DNA of 64,000 nt from Poriferisodalis sp965208895 (GCF_965208895.1 NZ_OZ242363.1:186001-250000), one strand, 5' to 3'. Shown: positions 52,010-61,476, counted from the first letter of the stretch. The notes: generated by a model not told the origin, from the letters alone. Program-made: numbers and translations.

Positions 52010-53097
52010 TGGTCAGCCCAAATTCCGACGAGGTACATCCGCTCGAGCATTACGGCGGCTGGAAGGCTGTGCTCACGGACTTGGTGGCGGGCATCGACCT
52101 CAGCCCCGAAGTTGCGCGTGCCGCACTGGGCAGCATCTTGGGCGAGCGTGCCACCGACGCCCAGCTTGCCGGATTCATCATCGCCCTGGGAATGAAGGGC
52201 GGCTCTGTTCCCGAGCTCACCGGGCTCGTAGATGCCATGCACGACGCAGCGGTCCCGTTGACCGCTCCCGATGGGACGATCGACATCGTCGGCAGCGGCG
52301 GGGCTCCGGTTCGGCAGCGTCACGCGCTCAGCGTTTCGACCATGGCAGCGTTCGTGGCTGCCGCCGCGGGCGCTGTGATCTGCAAGCACGGATCCGTCGC
52401 GGCCACGTCGTCGTCAGGATCGTTCGACACTCTGTCCGCATTGGGTCTGGCGACCGATCTCGACGGGCCGTCGGTCGAGCGATGCATCGCGGAAATCGGC
52501 CTGGGATTTGCGTTCGCCAAGAGGTTCCATCCGGCGATGCGATTCGCCGGGCCCGTGCGCACCGAACTCGGCGTGCCCACCACGTTCAACTTCCTCGGCC
52601 CGCTGTCGAACCCCGCTCGCGTGAGGCGACAGGTGCTCGGAGTGAGCGACCCAGTCATGGCCCCACGAGTAGCGGGAGTTCTCGCCGCCCGCGGCTCGGA
52701 ACGGTCGCTGGTAGTCCATGGCGCTGATCGGCTGGACGAGATCACCCTCACCGACCTCACGCGTATCTACGAAGTGCGCGACGGCGAGATTGTGAACGAG
52801 TTCCAGTTCGATCCCACTTCCATCGGGCTGGAGCGCGTCAATCGAGCAGAGCTGTGGGGCGGAAGTCCTCAAGAAAATGCAGAGATCTTCCGAGCGATCG
52901 TTGCCGGAAACGAGACAGGTCCCAAGGCTGAGATCGTGCAGCTCAATGCTGGCGCAGGACTGGTGGTGGCGGGCCTCGCAGCGGACTTCGCCGAGGGTTT
53001 TGAGATGGCGCGTGACGCCGTGGCTGACGGACGCGCCGCGGCAAAGCTCGAAGCGGCTGTCAGCCTCACGAACGAACTGGCCACAAGCAGCAGTTGA
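52009..53097 (+). CDS. Anthranilate phosphoribosyltransferase-like protein (diverged TrpD)
   Basis: The 362-residue protein has the full TrpD fold: N-terminal helical domain, LGERATDAQLAGFIIALGMKG, and the a/b domain with PTTFNFLGPLSNPA (phosphoribosyl region) and RLDEITLTDLT with the Asp-Glu Mg site. The substrate motifs are altered: GTGGD reads GSGGA (DIVGSGGAPVRQ), KHGNR reads KHGSV, and the usual SADVLEALG reads SFDTLSALG. Normal TrpD makes phosphoribosyl-anthranilate. These changes suggest weak, altered or lost activity, or a different aromatic acceptor. It is co-transcribed with whiB. Confidence 0.82.
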   Translation: MVSPNSDEVHPLEHYGGWKAVLTDLVAGIDLSPEVARAALGSILGERATDAQLAGFIIALGMKGGSVPELTGLVDAMHDAAVPLTAPDGTIDIVGSGGAPVRQRHALSVSTMAAFVAAAAGAVICKHGSVAATSSSGSFDTLSALGLATDLDGPSVERCIAEIGLGFAFAKRFHPAMRFAGPVRTELGVPTTFNFLGPLSNPARVRRQVLGVSDPVMAPRVAGVLAARGSERSLVVHGADRLDEITLTDLTRIYEVRDGEIVNEFQFDPTSIGLERVNRAELWGGSPQENAEIFRAIVAGNETGPKAEIVQLNAGAGLVVAGLAADFAEGFEMARDAVADGRAAAKLEAAVSLTNELATSSS

Positions 53098-53098
53098 C

Positions 53099-53335
53099 GT
53101 GGTCGTTGGCCTCTCGTTGCCGTTCGGCGTGGGGGACATCGTCCGCTTGGAGAGCACGTCCGACGAGCGTCGCAGCTCGCTCGTGGGCACCACAGGCACG
53201 GTCGTCGGGGTACGGCCGGGGGATCGGCGTGTGATGGCGATCATCGCCTTCGACGATGGCCCCGACGAGACGGTGCTGGTGTACGGGGTCGACGAAGCGG
53301 AGATAGTCGAGCGCTACCGCCACGGCGTCAGCTGA
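53099..53335 (+). CDS. Small SH3-like/KOW-type protein, function unknown
   Basis: A GTG one base after the trpD stop opens 78 codons. The sequence FGVGDIVRLES...LVGTTGTVVGVRPGDRRVMA alternates hydrophobic and charged residues as in KOW/SH3-like beta barrels (GDxVRL, GTxGTVxGV). It is probably cytoplasmic and co-translated with trpD. I do not recognise a specific family. Confidence 0.55.
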   Translation: MVVGLSLPFGVGDIVRLESTSDERRSSLVGTTGTVVGVRPGDRRVMAIIAFDDGPDETVLVYGVDEAEIVERYRHGVS

Positions 53336-53338
53336 GTT

Positions 53339-54229
53339 CTATGCCCGGCTTGTCAGCCGGCGCAGGAGGCCTCGGCGGCGTTCGCTTTCTTGGGCGGGTA
53401 TTTCCACTGCGGCCAGAGCGGCCGCAAGGTCGGCACCGCTGGAGAAGCGGTCATCGGGCGACTTTGCCATAGCCGTCAGGATGATCTCGGAGAGTTCGGC
53501 AGATACGCCCCGCTCGGCAGGGTCGGGCGGCGGCGTGCGCACATGTGCGTGCAGCAGGTCGTTCCGTTCCCCGTAGAACGGCGCTGAGCCCACGGCGAGC
53601 ACATACAGCGTCGACCCAAGCCCGTAGATATCGGTGCGAGCATCCACCGGCTGGGCCAGCGCCTGCTCGGGGGAGAGGTACATGGGCGATCCGTAGACCC
53701 GGCCCGGTGGCGAAGGGGGTCCGTCGACGTCGTACGCCAGGCCGAAGTCGAACAGCACGGCCCGGTCGCTGCTGTCCGGTTCGGAGTCGAGCATGATGTT
53801 CGACGGCTTGACGTCGCGATGAACAATCCGGTGCTCGTGGACGTGGTCGAGCGCTGCGCACATCTGCTGGACAACGGCAATGCTCTCGGCGAGTGTCGGG
53901 GGGTGGCGGCTGCCGCACCGGTCGGCGAGGGTCTCGCCTTCCACGATCTCCATCTCCATGAAGTGGGCACCGCCGATGACACCGGCGCCGTGGACGGCGA
54001 GGACATTCGGATGGTCCAGGCGGGCCATCAGCTCGTACTCCTGCTCGAAGAGCGAGCGGATCTCCGCCCGTGCCTCCGCGAAGGGCGTCAACACCTTGAG
54101 CCCGACCTCGTCGCCTCTCAACGTCGTCGCCCGGTAGCAGTGCGCCACGGTGCCTCGCCCGAGCAGACCGGTGATCTTGTACGGGCCGTATTGGCGGCCT
54201 ACCCAGACGTCAATTTGGTCTTCGTACAT
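53339..54229 (-). CDS. Serine/threonine protein kinase without membrane anchor
   Basis: The 296-residue protein is a Hanks-type kinase. Glycine loop LLGRGTVAHCY, ATP lysine Lys45 (GLKVLTP), catalytic loop HRDVKPSNIMLD, DFG motif (LFDFGLAYD), YGSPMYLSPEQAL and DIYGLGSTLYVLAVG are all intact. It lacks the membrane segment and PASTA or sensor domain common in actinobacterial kinases, so it is soluble and the signal is unknown. The N-terminus is only 15 residues. It is convergent with the 53099 gene and divergent from queG. Confidence 0.9.
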   Translation of the reverse strand: MYEDQIDVWVGRQYGPYKITGLLGRGTVAHCYRATTLRGDEVGLKVLTPFAEARAEIRSLFEQEYELMARLDHPNVLAVHGAGVIGGAHFMEMEIVEGETLADRCGSRHPPTLAESIAVVQQMCAALDHVHEHRIVHRDVKPSNIMLDSEPDSSDRAVLFDFGLAYDVDGPPSPPGRVYGSPMYLSPEQALAQPVDARTDIYGLGSTLYVLAVGSAPFYGERNDLLHAHVRTPPPDPAERGVSAELSEIILTAMAKSPDDRFSSGADLAAALAAVEIPAQESERRRGLLRRLTSRA

Positions 54230-54313
54230 CGCACCGGCCGCGGCTTTATCGCCGCTTCCAGCATAAATCGAAGCACGTACGAGTGAGCCTCATCGTCACG
54301 GCACACTTGGGCG

Positions 54314-55525
54314 ATGGTGCCAGGCGCAGATCGTTCGCTGCTCGAACAGGTTCGGCACGTTGCAGCCGTTGCTGGCCTGGATGCCTTGGGTGTGACCGAC
54401 GCAGCGCCGTTCACCCAAGCGCGCCAGGCGATCGACGAGCGCAAGGCAGCCGGCTTGCACGCGGGCATGTGGTTCACCTATGGGCGGCCCGAGCGTTCCA
54501 CTACTCCCGGGAACATCCTCGAGGGGGCTCGCAGCATCGTGGTGTGTGCCCGCACCTACGATCCGCCGGACTCGCTCGCGCCCCCCGAACGTCCGGCCGG
54601 CCGGAGCGATCGAGACGGTGTCGTGGCGGCGTACGTGGCAACCGATGCCTACGGGGCTTTGCGAGCAGGTCTCGATCGAATCTGCGAGGTCTTGCAGCGC
54701 AGTGGCTTCGCCGCAGTCGCGGTCTGTGACGACAATCGCTTGGTCGATCGCGCCGCTGCGGCCCGCGCCGGGCTGGGATGGCTGGGTCACAACACGATGC
54801 TGCTGTCGCGAGAGCTCGGGTCGTGGACCGTGCTGGGTTCGGTGGTCACGACCGCAGAGCTGCCGGCGACGAGCGAGGTGCAATCCGACGGCTGTGGCAC
54901 CTGTCGCCGTTGCCAGACGGCCTGCCCCACCGGGGCCCTCGACACCGCGGGCGTGCTCGATGCCAACCGGTGCTTGGCCTGGCTTGTCCAGGCGGCGGGC
55001 GCCTTCCCGCCTGAGCACCGTGTCGCCCTCGGCAATCGCCTCTACGGCTGCGACGACTGCCAGACCGTGTGCCCCTTCAACGATGATGCGGCGGCCGCAC
55101 CACCTTCCACCCCAGCGGTTCAGCGCGGCCAACCGGTCCAGCTCGGCCGCAGTGGCGACAGCGCAACGCGCAGCGACGCTGTCGACGTCGTGGAACTGCT
55201 GCAGATGACCGACGACGAGCTCATGACGGCATTCGGGCACTGGTATGTGCCGCGCCGGCAACCGTCGTATCTGCGACGCAACGCCCTCGTCGTGCTCGGC
55301 AATGTCGGCGATCCCGGAGTTGCCGCCGTCGATGAGGTGTTACGGCGGTCGCTCGCATCGACGTCCGACGTCGTTGCCGGTCACGCAGTGTGGGCGGCGC
55401 GCCGGCTGGGTCGAGACGAACTTGTCGCCGAGGCACGATGCAACGGCCTCGGCGACGACGATCCGGATGGTCTTGTGGCGGCTGAGCTGGTCATGTCGGT
55501 GCCACCGCGGTACGCAGCGGGCTGA
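54314..55525 (+). CDS. queG: Epoxyqueuosine reductase
   Basis: The 403-residue protein reduces epoxyqueuosine to queuosine in tRNA using a cobalamin and two 4Fe-4S clusters. ARSIVVCARTYDPP is the N-terminal cobalamin region, and RAGLGWLGHNTMLLSRELGS (trimmed) the typical QueG block. The clusters are CGTCRRCQTACPTGAL and CDDCQTVCPFN. C-terminal HEAT-like helices (RNALVVLGNVGDPG) fit QueG. It overlaps the next gene by TGATG. The rest of the queuosine pathway is not in the window. Confidence 0.9.
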   Translation: MVPGADRSLLEQVRHVAAVAGLDALGVTDAAPFTQARQAIDERKAAGLHAGMWFTYGRPERSTTPGNILEGARSIVVCARTYDPPDSLAPPERPAGRSDRDGVVAAYVATDAYGALRAGLDRICEVLQRSGFAAVAVCDDNRLVDRAAAARAGLGWLGHNTMLLSRELGSWTVLGSVVTTAELPATSEVQSDGCGTCRRCQTACPTGALDTAGVLDANRCLAWLVQAAGAFPPEHRVALGNRLYGCDDCQTVCPFNDDAAAAPPSTPAVQRGQPVQLGRSGDSATRSDAVDVVELLQMTDDELMTAFGHWYVPRRQPSYLRRNALVVLGNVGDPGVAAVDEVLRRSLASTSDVVAGHAVWAARRLGRDELVAEARCNGLGDDDPDGLVAAELVMSVPPRYAAG

Positions 55526-56640
55526 TGCGTCCGCATCTGCTGGTCACGAACGACTTCCCGCCCAAGATCGGGGGCATCCAGAACTATCTCTGGGAGCTGT
55601 GGCGCCGCCTGCCGCCCGAGTCCACCACGATCCTCACGACCCCGCACCGGGGTGCAGCGCACTTCGACGCCGGCCAGCCCATGCGGATCGTGCGAACCCG
55701 CAATCGGGTGCTGTTGCCGCATCCCAGTCTGGCGAGACGAATTCGCGCTCTGGCGGAGGAGGTTGGCGCTGAGATCGTGCTGCTCGACCCGGCCTTGCCG
55801 CTCGGCGCGCTGGGTCCGCGACTGGGCATGCCCTACGGCGTCGTGCTGCACGGCGCCGAGGTGACGGTCCCTGCCCGCTTAGGGGGCCTCAGTGCCGTGC
55901 TGGCTGGGGTGCTTCGAGATGCCTCGATGGTGATCTCAGCAGGGGGGTACGCGGCTGGCGAAGCAGAGCGATGCGCGTCGCGTGCGCTGCCCGTCACCGT
56001 GGTGCCGCCCGGAGTCGACACGAACCGGTTCGTGCCGCTCGGAGCCGACGAGCGCTTGGGGGCCCGCCGCAGGTTCGGCGTGGAGGGGGGGCCGCTGGTG
56101 GTCTGCCTGAGCAGACTCGTTCCGCGCAAGGGCTTTGACACCGTCATCGACGCTGTGGCCCGGCTGTCAACGAAGCATCCGGGGCTGACATTGGCGATAG
56201 GGGGCGCGGGACGTGATCGGCAGCGACTGGAGCGGCGTGCCCGGCGCCTGGACGCCCCGGTCGCCTTCATGGGCCGCATCAGCGCCGATGACGTGCCGCG
56301 CTTCATGGCAATGGGTGATGTCTTCGCAGCGCCGTGTCGCAGCCGGTGGGCGGGACTGGAGCAAGAGGGGTTCGGCATTGTGTTCGTCGAGGCCGCTGCA
56401 TGCGGGGTGCCCGCGGTCGCGGGCCGCTCGGGTGGCAGCCATGAAGCGGTGGATCACGGCCGGACGGGGCTCGTCGTGGAACGGCCGGCGGACGTGGACG
56501 ATGTGGCCGCCGCCATCGACGATCTGTTGTCCTCACAAGAACGGAGGGCAACAATGGGGCTTGCGGCGCGTAAACAGACCGAACAGCACTTCTCCTACGA
56601 CGGGCTCGCAGCCAAGCTCGAAACGGCCCTGTCCCGCTAG
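55525..56640 (+). CDS. GT4 glycosyltransferase, PimB-like mannosyltransferase
   Basis: The 371-residue GT-B protein opens LVTNDFPPKIGGIQNYLWEL, close to the phosphatidylinositol mannosyltransferase PimB of Actinomycetota. The donor-binding half has CLSRLVPRKGFDTVIDAV (sugar-nucleotide loop) and EQEGFGIVFVEAAACGVPAV (the EX7E motif region). It would add a mannose from GDP-mannose to a glycolipid at the inner face of the membrane. It is translationally coupled to queG for no obvious metabolic reason. Other GT4 acceptors are possible. Confidence 0.82.
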   Translation: MRPHLLVTNDFPPKIGGIQNYLWELWRRLPPESTTILTTPHRGAAHFDAGQPMRIVRTRNRVLLPHPSLARRIRALAEEVGAEIVLLDPALPLGALGPRLGMPYGVVLHGAEVTVPARLGGLSAVLAGVLRDASMVISAGGYAAGEAERCASRALPVTVVPPGVDTNRFVPLGADERLGARRRFGVEGGPLVVCLSRLVPRKGFDTVIDAVARLSTKHPGLTLAIGGAGRDRQRLERRARRLDAPVAFMGRISADDVPRFMAMGDVFAAPCRSRWAGLEQEGFGIVFVEAAACGVPAVAGRSGGSHEAVDHGRTGLVVERPADVDDVAAAIDDLLSSQERRATMGLAARKQTEQHFSYDGLAAKLETALSR

Positions 56641-56756
56641 CGCGTTTCCACAGCAGAAAGCAGGGGGTTCGACTGCTGCGGGTTTACCCTGTGGCGCATG
56701 CATGCGGCCGCTGAGACAATGGGGGCCGGTCAGCACACAGGACGCGGGACGCAACG

Positions 56757-57209
56757 ATGATCGATGAGATGACAATGACCACGGTCGTGACGGCGTCTCC
56801 CGAAGATTGCTATGCGCTGATCTCTGACATCGAGCAGTACCCGCAGTGGGCTACCGACGTTTCTGCGGCGACGGTGACGCAGAGCGATCCCGAAGGTCGA
56901 GCAACACAGGCCTCGTTCCGCGTCGAGGCGCTGGGGCGCTCAGCGAAGTACTCGCTTGCATACGACCACAGCGGGGCGCCGCACCGCATCTCGTGGAAAC
57001 TGGTCGACGGCGATGTCGTGAAGCATCTCGACGGCAGATACGAGTTCAATCCGACAGCCGAGCCGGGGCGCACCGAAGTGCTGTATCAGCTCGCGTTGGT
57101 GCTGGCGGTACCGCTGCCTGGTTTTGTCAAGCGCCGCGCAGAGCGGCGCATCGCCCACACCGCGCTGGCCGACTTCGCAGCGCGGCTCGAGTCCGGTCCC
57201 GCGAGCTAG
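56757..57209 (+). CDS. SRPBCC/START-like protein (polyketide cyclase-type)
   Basis: The 150-residue helix-grip protein has DCYALISDIEQYPQWATDVS at the start, GRSAKYSLAYDHS and ISWKLVDGDVVKHLDGRYEF in the middle (shortened), and a C-terminal helix (RRAERRIAHTALADFAARLE). This group includes polyketide cyclases, coenzyme-Q-binding and lipid-carrying proteins and needs no fixed catalytic residue. A 12-bp palindrome CGCATGCATGCG lies at 56695-56706, 50 bp upstream. It may bind or carry a hydrophobic ligand, with no more specific assignment possible. Confidence 0.75.
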   Translation: MIDEMTMTTVVTASPEDCYALISDIEQYPQWATDVSAATVTQSDPEGRATQASFRVEALGRSAKYSLAYDHSGAPHRISWKLVDGDVVKHLDGRYEFNPTAEPGRTEVLYQLALVLAVPLPGFVKRRAERRIAHTALADFAARLESGPAS

Positions 57210-57234
57210 GGCGCCGAGGATCGCCGCCAGCGCC

Positions 57235-58419
57235 ATGGAGTTCCGCCGCATCAGTGGCCTGCCGCCGTACGTCTTCACCATCATCGACACGCTGAAGATC
57301 GAGCGTCGGCGCGCCGGCGCCGACGTCATCGATTTGGGCTTCGGCAATCCAGACCTGCCGTCGCCCGAACGTGCCGTGAAGAAGCTGGCCGAGGCTGCAC
57401 TCAACGCTCGCAACCACCGGTACTCGGCCAGTCGCGGCATCCCCAAGCTGCGCGCTGCCGTTGGCGACCTGTATCGCCGCAAGTGGAACGTCGAACTCGA
57501 TCCCGACAGCGAGATCATCAACACCATCGGAGCGAAGGAAGGCTTCTCGCATCTGATGTGGACCTTGCTCGCACCCGGCGACGCCTGCTTGGTGCCAGCG
57601 CCCTCCTATCCGATTCACATTTTCGGCCCGCTGTTCACCGGTGCGAGCGTGCGCGAGGTACCGCTGGATGTCGGCGAGACCTTCTTCGAGCGTCTGGTGG
57701 AGCGATTCGAGTACTCGTGGCCGCGCCCGCGGGTGATCGTGCTGTCGTTTCCGCACAATCCCACGACGACCTGCGTCGACCTCGAATTCATGCAGCGGAT
57801 TGTGGACTTCGCACGTGAACGCGAGGTCGTGCTGGTTCACGACTTCGCGTACGCGGACTTGGGTTTCGACGGTTATGAGCCCCCCTCGATCCTCCAAGCC
57901 GAAGGCGCCAAGGACGTCGCGGTCGAGTTCTACAGCCTGACGAAATCATTCTCGATGGCGGGCTGGCGAGTCGCGTTCTGCGTGGGGAACGCAGAGGTGA
58001 TCGCGGCGCTCGCCAAGCTCAAGAGCTATCTCGACTACGGCACGTTCCAGCCGATTCAGATCGCAGCCACGGTGGTGATGAACGAGGAGCAGGACTACCC
58101 CTCCGAAGTGCGTGAGACCTACCGCGACCGGCGCGATGTTCTCGTGCGGGGCCTCGGCCGCATCGGCTGGGAGCTTCCGCCGCCCAAGGGCACGATGTTC
58201 GCCTGGGCGAAGATCCCTGAGCCGTACCGCCACCTGGGTTCGGTCGATTTCTGCAAGCTGCTGGTCTCTGAGGCAAATGTCGCTCTGTCCCCAGGCGTCG
58301 GCTTCGGTCCTGGAGGCGAAGGCCACGTGCGATTCGCACTCGTGGAGAACGAGCACCGCATCCGTCAGGCGGTCAGCCAGCTTCGCGGTGCCTTGGACCT
58401 GCTCACGCCCGCCGACTGA
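57235..58419 (+). CDS. Alanine/aspartate-type aminotransferase (AlaC-like)
   Basis: From ATG 57235 (MEFRRISGLPPYVF) the product has 394 residues. It is a fold type I aminotransferase with IDLGFGNPDLPSPE and NHRYSASRGIPKLR (AlaC/YfdZ-type N-terminus), SFPHNPTTTC with the Asn-Pro pair, HDFAYADLGFDGY, and the PLP lysine in YSLTKSFSMAGWRVAF. It would interconvert pyruvate and alanine with glutamate, or act on a related acceptor. The open frame to 57124 overlaps the SRPBCC gene and is not used. It ends one base from the convergent glpK stop. Confidence 0.87.
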   Translation: MEFRRISGLPPYVFTIIDTLKIERRRAGADVIDLGFGNPDLPSPERAVKKLAEAALNARNHRYSASRGIPKLRAAVGDLYRRKWNVELDPDSEIINTIGAKEGFSHLMWTLLAPGDACLVPAPSYPIHIFGPLFTGASVREVPLDVGETFFERLVERFEYSWPRPRVIVLSFPHNPTTTCVDLEFMQRIVDFAREREVVLVHDFAYADLGFDGYEPPSILQAEGAKDVAVEFYSLTKSFSMAGWRVAFCVGNAEVIAALAKLKSYLDYGTFQPIQIAATVVMNEEQDYPSEVRETYRDRRDVLVRGLGRIGWELPPPKGTMFAWAKIPEPYRHLGSVDFCKLLVSEANVALSPGVGFGPGGEGHVRFALVENEHRIRQAVSQLRGALDLLTPAD

Positions 58420-58420
58420 G

Positions 58421-59959
58421 TCAGTCCGGCTCGGGCGCTTGCTCCGCAGCGATGGAGCGAGATGACTCGCCCGCCGGCCAGCGCAGCGTCCGTTCGAGCG
58501 CTTGTCGCCACAGCGCGTGAAGCGCCGCAGCCGAAGTCTGGTCGCCCGAAGGCTCGAAGCGCCGGTCGAGCTGCCACACCGACGCTGCCTCGGCAGGCGA
58601 CGACCACACGCCCTGTGCCAGCCCAGCCAGCATCGCTGCACCCATGGCGGTGGTCTCGGTCACGACCGGTCGGCTGACGGGGACACCGAGCTGGTCGGCT
58701 TGGATGCTGCACAACAGGTTGTTGATCGCTGCGCCGCCGTCGATGCGCAGCTCTGCGATGCCACGGCCTGCCCCAGTGCTCATCGCCTCGACGACATCGC
58801 GGGTCTGCAACGCCATGGACTCGATCGTGGCCCGTGCAATGTGCGCCGAAGTGGACGCAAAGGTGAGACCCATGATCGCTCCGCGAGCGTTCGGATCCCA
58901 CCAGGGACTGCCGAGGCCGGCGAATGCGGGCACCACAACCACGCCGGCGCTGTCGGGCACGCTGCGGGCCAGAACTTCGGCATCTGCTGCGTCGTCTGGA
59001 CCGTCGAGGATGCCGGTGATCCAGCCCACGGCTGCACCTGTGGCGAAGATTGAGCCTTCCAGCGCGAAGGTCGGTCCGGCGCCGAGATCCCAAGCCACTG
59101 TCGTGAGCAGCCCGTCGATCGGTTCCGGGCATGTATCGCCCACATTCATCAGCACGAACGACCCTGTGCCGTAGGTGTTCTTGGCCATGCCGACGTCGTG
59201 ACAGCACTGGCCGAAGAGCGCCGCTTGCTGGTCGCCGGCGACGCCGCTGACCGCGATGCCTGGCCCGAGGGCCGTGGTGTCTGCGGTCTGGCAGAACCGT
59301 CCCACCGAGGGGCGGATCTCCGCCAAAGCCTCGGGGGGCACCGACAGCAGGTCGCACATCTCGGCCGACCAACTGCCGGCGGTGATGTCGTACAGGAGCG
59401 TGCGTGAGGCATTCGTCGCGTCGGTGGTGAATGCAGCGCCGCCGCTCAGCTTCCATATCAGCCAGCTGTCCACGGTGCCGATGGCGAGGTTCGCGTTGGC
59501 CTCCACGCCGCCGTCGCCCAGCAGCCACTCGGCCTTGGTGCCGCTGAAGTACGGGCTGAGGACCAGGCCGGTGAGGCGGCGGACGTGCGGCAGGTGGCCG
59601 GCGGCTTCGAGCGCTTCGCATCGGTCCGCAGTGCGGACGTCCTGCCAGACGAGGGCGCGCGCGAGGGGCTCACCCGAGCGTCGGTCCCACGCCACCACGG
59701 TCTCGCGCTGATTGGTGATGCCGATTGCGGCAATTGCCGGCATCTGCCCGTCGTCGAGTGCCTGCAGGTTGGCGCAGAGCTCGCCGAGGGTGGTGACCGT
59801 GGCCATCCAGATGTCGTTGGGGTCGTGCTCGACCAATCCCGGACCGGGGTAGTGCTGAGGGAAGGGCCGGTAGGCGTAGGCCACTTCGGTGCCGGTCTCG
59901 TCCACTGCCATCGAGCGCACGCCGGTAGTGCCTGCATCGATTGCTACAACGAGAGCCAT
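58421..59959 (-). CDS. glpK: Glycerol kinase
   Basis: From ATG 59959 (MALVVAIDAGTTGVRSMAVD) the product has 512 residues, normal for GlpK. FGGY-kinase features are the N-terminal phosphate loop DAGTTG, WDRRSGEPLARALVWQDVRT, and the C-terminal signature GLGSPWWDPNARGAIMGLTF and ELRIDGGAAINNLL. It phosphorylates glycerol to glycerol-3-phosphate. The neighbouring frame extends to 60130 into repeat A copy 5, but MALVVAIDAG is the family start. A xylulose or other FGGY kinase role is less likely. Confidence 0.87.
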   Translation of the reverse strand: MALVVAIDAGTTGVRSMAVDETGTEVAYAYRPFPQHYPGPGLVEHDPNDIWMATVTTLGELCANLQALDDGQMPAIAAIGITNQRETVVAWDRRSGEPLARALVWQDVRTADRCEALEAAGHLPHVRRLTGLVLSPYFSGTKAEWLLGDGGVEANANLAIGTVDSWLIWKLSGGAAFTTDATNASRTLLYDITAGSWSAEMCDLLSVPPEALAEIRPSVGRFCQTADTTALGPGIAVSGVAGDQQAALFGQCCHDVGMAKNTYGTGSFVLMNVGDTCPEPIDGLLTTVAWDLGAGPTFALEGSIFATGAAVGWITGILDGPDDAADAEVLARSVPDSAGVVVVPAFAGLGSPWWDPNARGAIMGLTFASTSAHIARATIESMALQTRDVVEAMSTGAGRGIAELRIDGGAAINNLLCSIQADQLGVPVSRPVVTETTAMGAAMLAGLAQGVWSSPAEAASVWQLDRRFEPSGDQTSAAALHALWRQALERTLRWPAGESSRSIAAEQAPEPD

Positions 59960-60020
59960 GGAGCCTCCCAGGTCATGATGACATCCCTTTCCAGTGAGGA
60001 TGCGCGGATTGACGAGCATT

Positions 60021-60107
60021 GTTGCTTTGCAACCCATTGTTTCCCGCTCTTGTTCGCTGCGCTCACGGGCCGCTCGGGCCACGGCTGCGCCATGCGGCGC
60101 AGCCTCT
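60021..60107 (-). repeat. Intergenic repeat family A, copy 5
   Basis: About 87 bp between the divergent glpK and trkA starts, in the same orientation as copy 1. It has TTTCCCGCTCTTGTTCGCTG, CTCACGGGCCGCTCGGGCC and then a perfect hairpin GGCTGCGCC-ATGC-GGCGCAGCC. In copies 1, 2 and 4 this hairpin has two mismatches, so copy 5 shows the paired form. Confidence 0.85.
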
Positions 60108-60132
60108 GTGGCCCGAAGTAGGGTCGCCAATT

Positions 60133-61476
60133 GTGAGGATTCTCGTGGTGGGGGCCGGCGAGGTCGGAAGTTACATCGCCGAGCGCCTCAGCCGTGAGGG
60201 CAACGATGTCATCGTCATCGACCGGCATTCAGGGCGCCTCGATGCGCTCGCCTCCGAGGTCGACCTGCTCACGGTGACTGGGAGCGGCACCAATCCCAGC
60301 GTGCTTGCCGAAGCCGGCCTCGATCGCGCCGAAGTCGTCGTGGCCGTCACCGACGCCGACGAGGTCAACCTGCTGGCGTGCATGCAGGCGAAGCAGGCGG
60401 GTGTGCCGGCGACCGTCGCACGGCTGCAGGACGGCGACTTGCGTGGCAGACCGGGCCGCGGCTTGCGAAATGCGATCGGCGTCGATTTGGTGCTCGACCC
60501 CGACGAACAGACCGCTGACGCGATCATGGATCTGCTCGTGTACCACGGCGTCTCGGACATCAACGAGCTCGCGAACGGCGAAGTCCTCGTGGTAGGTGCC
60601 CGGCTTGCCGAAGATGCCCCGCTCGTCGGCAAGACCATGGCCGAGGTAGGCGCCTACTACGAGCCGGAATGGGACTTCATCTTCGGGGCGCTGTCGCGCG
60701 ACGGCGACGTCACCGTGATGCGGCGCGACACGACGCTGCAGCCCCATGACCTGCTGAGGGTTGTCTGCCGCCGTCAGGGCCGGCGCGAGCTCATGGAGAT
60801 CATGGGGCTCAGCCGCTCCGACTTGCGCCGGGTCATGATCCTGGGCGGAGGTCGCACCGCCGGGTTGCTGGCGGGCCGCCTGCTCGAACGTCACATCGAC
60901 GTGGTCATCATCGAGCTGCAGCATGAACGGTGTCTCGAATTGAGCGAGCGCCACGCAGGTGCTCTGGTGCTGCACGGCGACATCACCGATATCGATGTCC
61001 TCGCTCGCGAGGACATCGGCAGCTTCGACGCCGTCGTCGCGGCCACGGGCGAGGACGACGCCAATGTGCTGGCCTGCTTGTACGCCAAGTCGGAGGGCGC
61101 CGGCGAGACGATCGCGGTGGTGCATCGCCTGTCGCTGCTGCCGCTGCTGGAACAGGTCGGCATCGACGCAGCGCTCTCGCCCCGAACCGCGAGCGCCAAC
61201 ATGGTGCTGCGGATGGTCCGTGGCGACGTCACAGCGGTCGCCACCTTCCTCGAAGGTGATGTCGAAGTGCTCGAATTCGCGGTGGGCGCTGGCTCGAAGG
61301 CTGACGGATCGAGCGTGCACGATCTCCACCTGCCCGGCCAGATGCTGCTGGCCGCCGTCGTGCGCGACGGCAAGGCCCGCATTGCGCGGGGCCGCAGCGA
61401 GCTGAGGGCGCGGGACCACGTGGTCGCCTTTGTGACGCCGGACTGCGTGGACGAGGTCAAGCAGGCCTTTCGGTGA
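60133..61476 (+). CDS. trkA: Trk potassium uptake regulatory subunit TrkA
   Basis: From GTG 60133 (MRILVVGAGEVGSYIAERLS) the product has 447 residues with two RCK halves. Each has a Rossmann NAD site: GAGEVG at the start and LGGGRTAG in the second half (RRVMILGGGRTAGLL). TrkA-N and TrkA-C segments alternate (VVVAVTDADEVNLLAC, DDANVLACLYAKSEG, and GSSVHDLHLPGQMLLAAV). The protein forms a cytoplasmic ring that gates TrkH in response to nucleotides. It overlaps the trkH start by four bases (GTGA). Confidence 0.9.
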   Translation: MRILVVGAGEVGSYIAERLSREGNDVIVIDRHSGRLDALASEVDLLTVTGSGTNPSVLAEAGLDRAEVVVAVTDADEVNLLACMQAKQAGVPATVARLQDGDLRGRPGRGLRNAIGVDLVLDPDEQTADAIMDLLVYHGVSDINELANGEVLVVGARLAEDAPLVGKTMAEVGAYYEPEWDFIFGALSRDGDVTVMRRDTTLQPHDLLRVVCRRQGRRELMEIMGLSRSDLRRVMILGGGRTAGLLAGRLLERHIDVVIIELQHERCLELSERHAGALVLHGDITDIDVLAREDIGSFDAVVAATGEDDANVLACLYAKSEGAGETIAVVHRLSLLPLLEQVGIDAALSPRTASANMVLRMVRGDVTAVATFLEGDVEVLEFAVGAGSKADGSSVHDLHLPGQMLLAAVVRDGKARIARGRSELRARDHVVAFVTPDCVDEVKQAFR

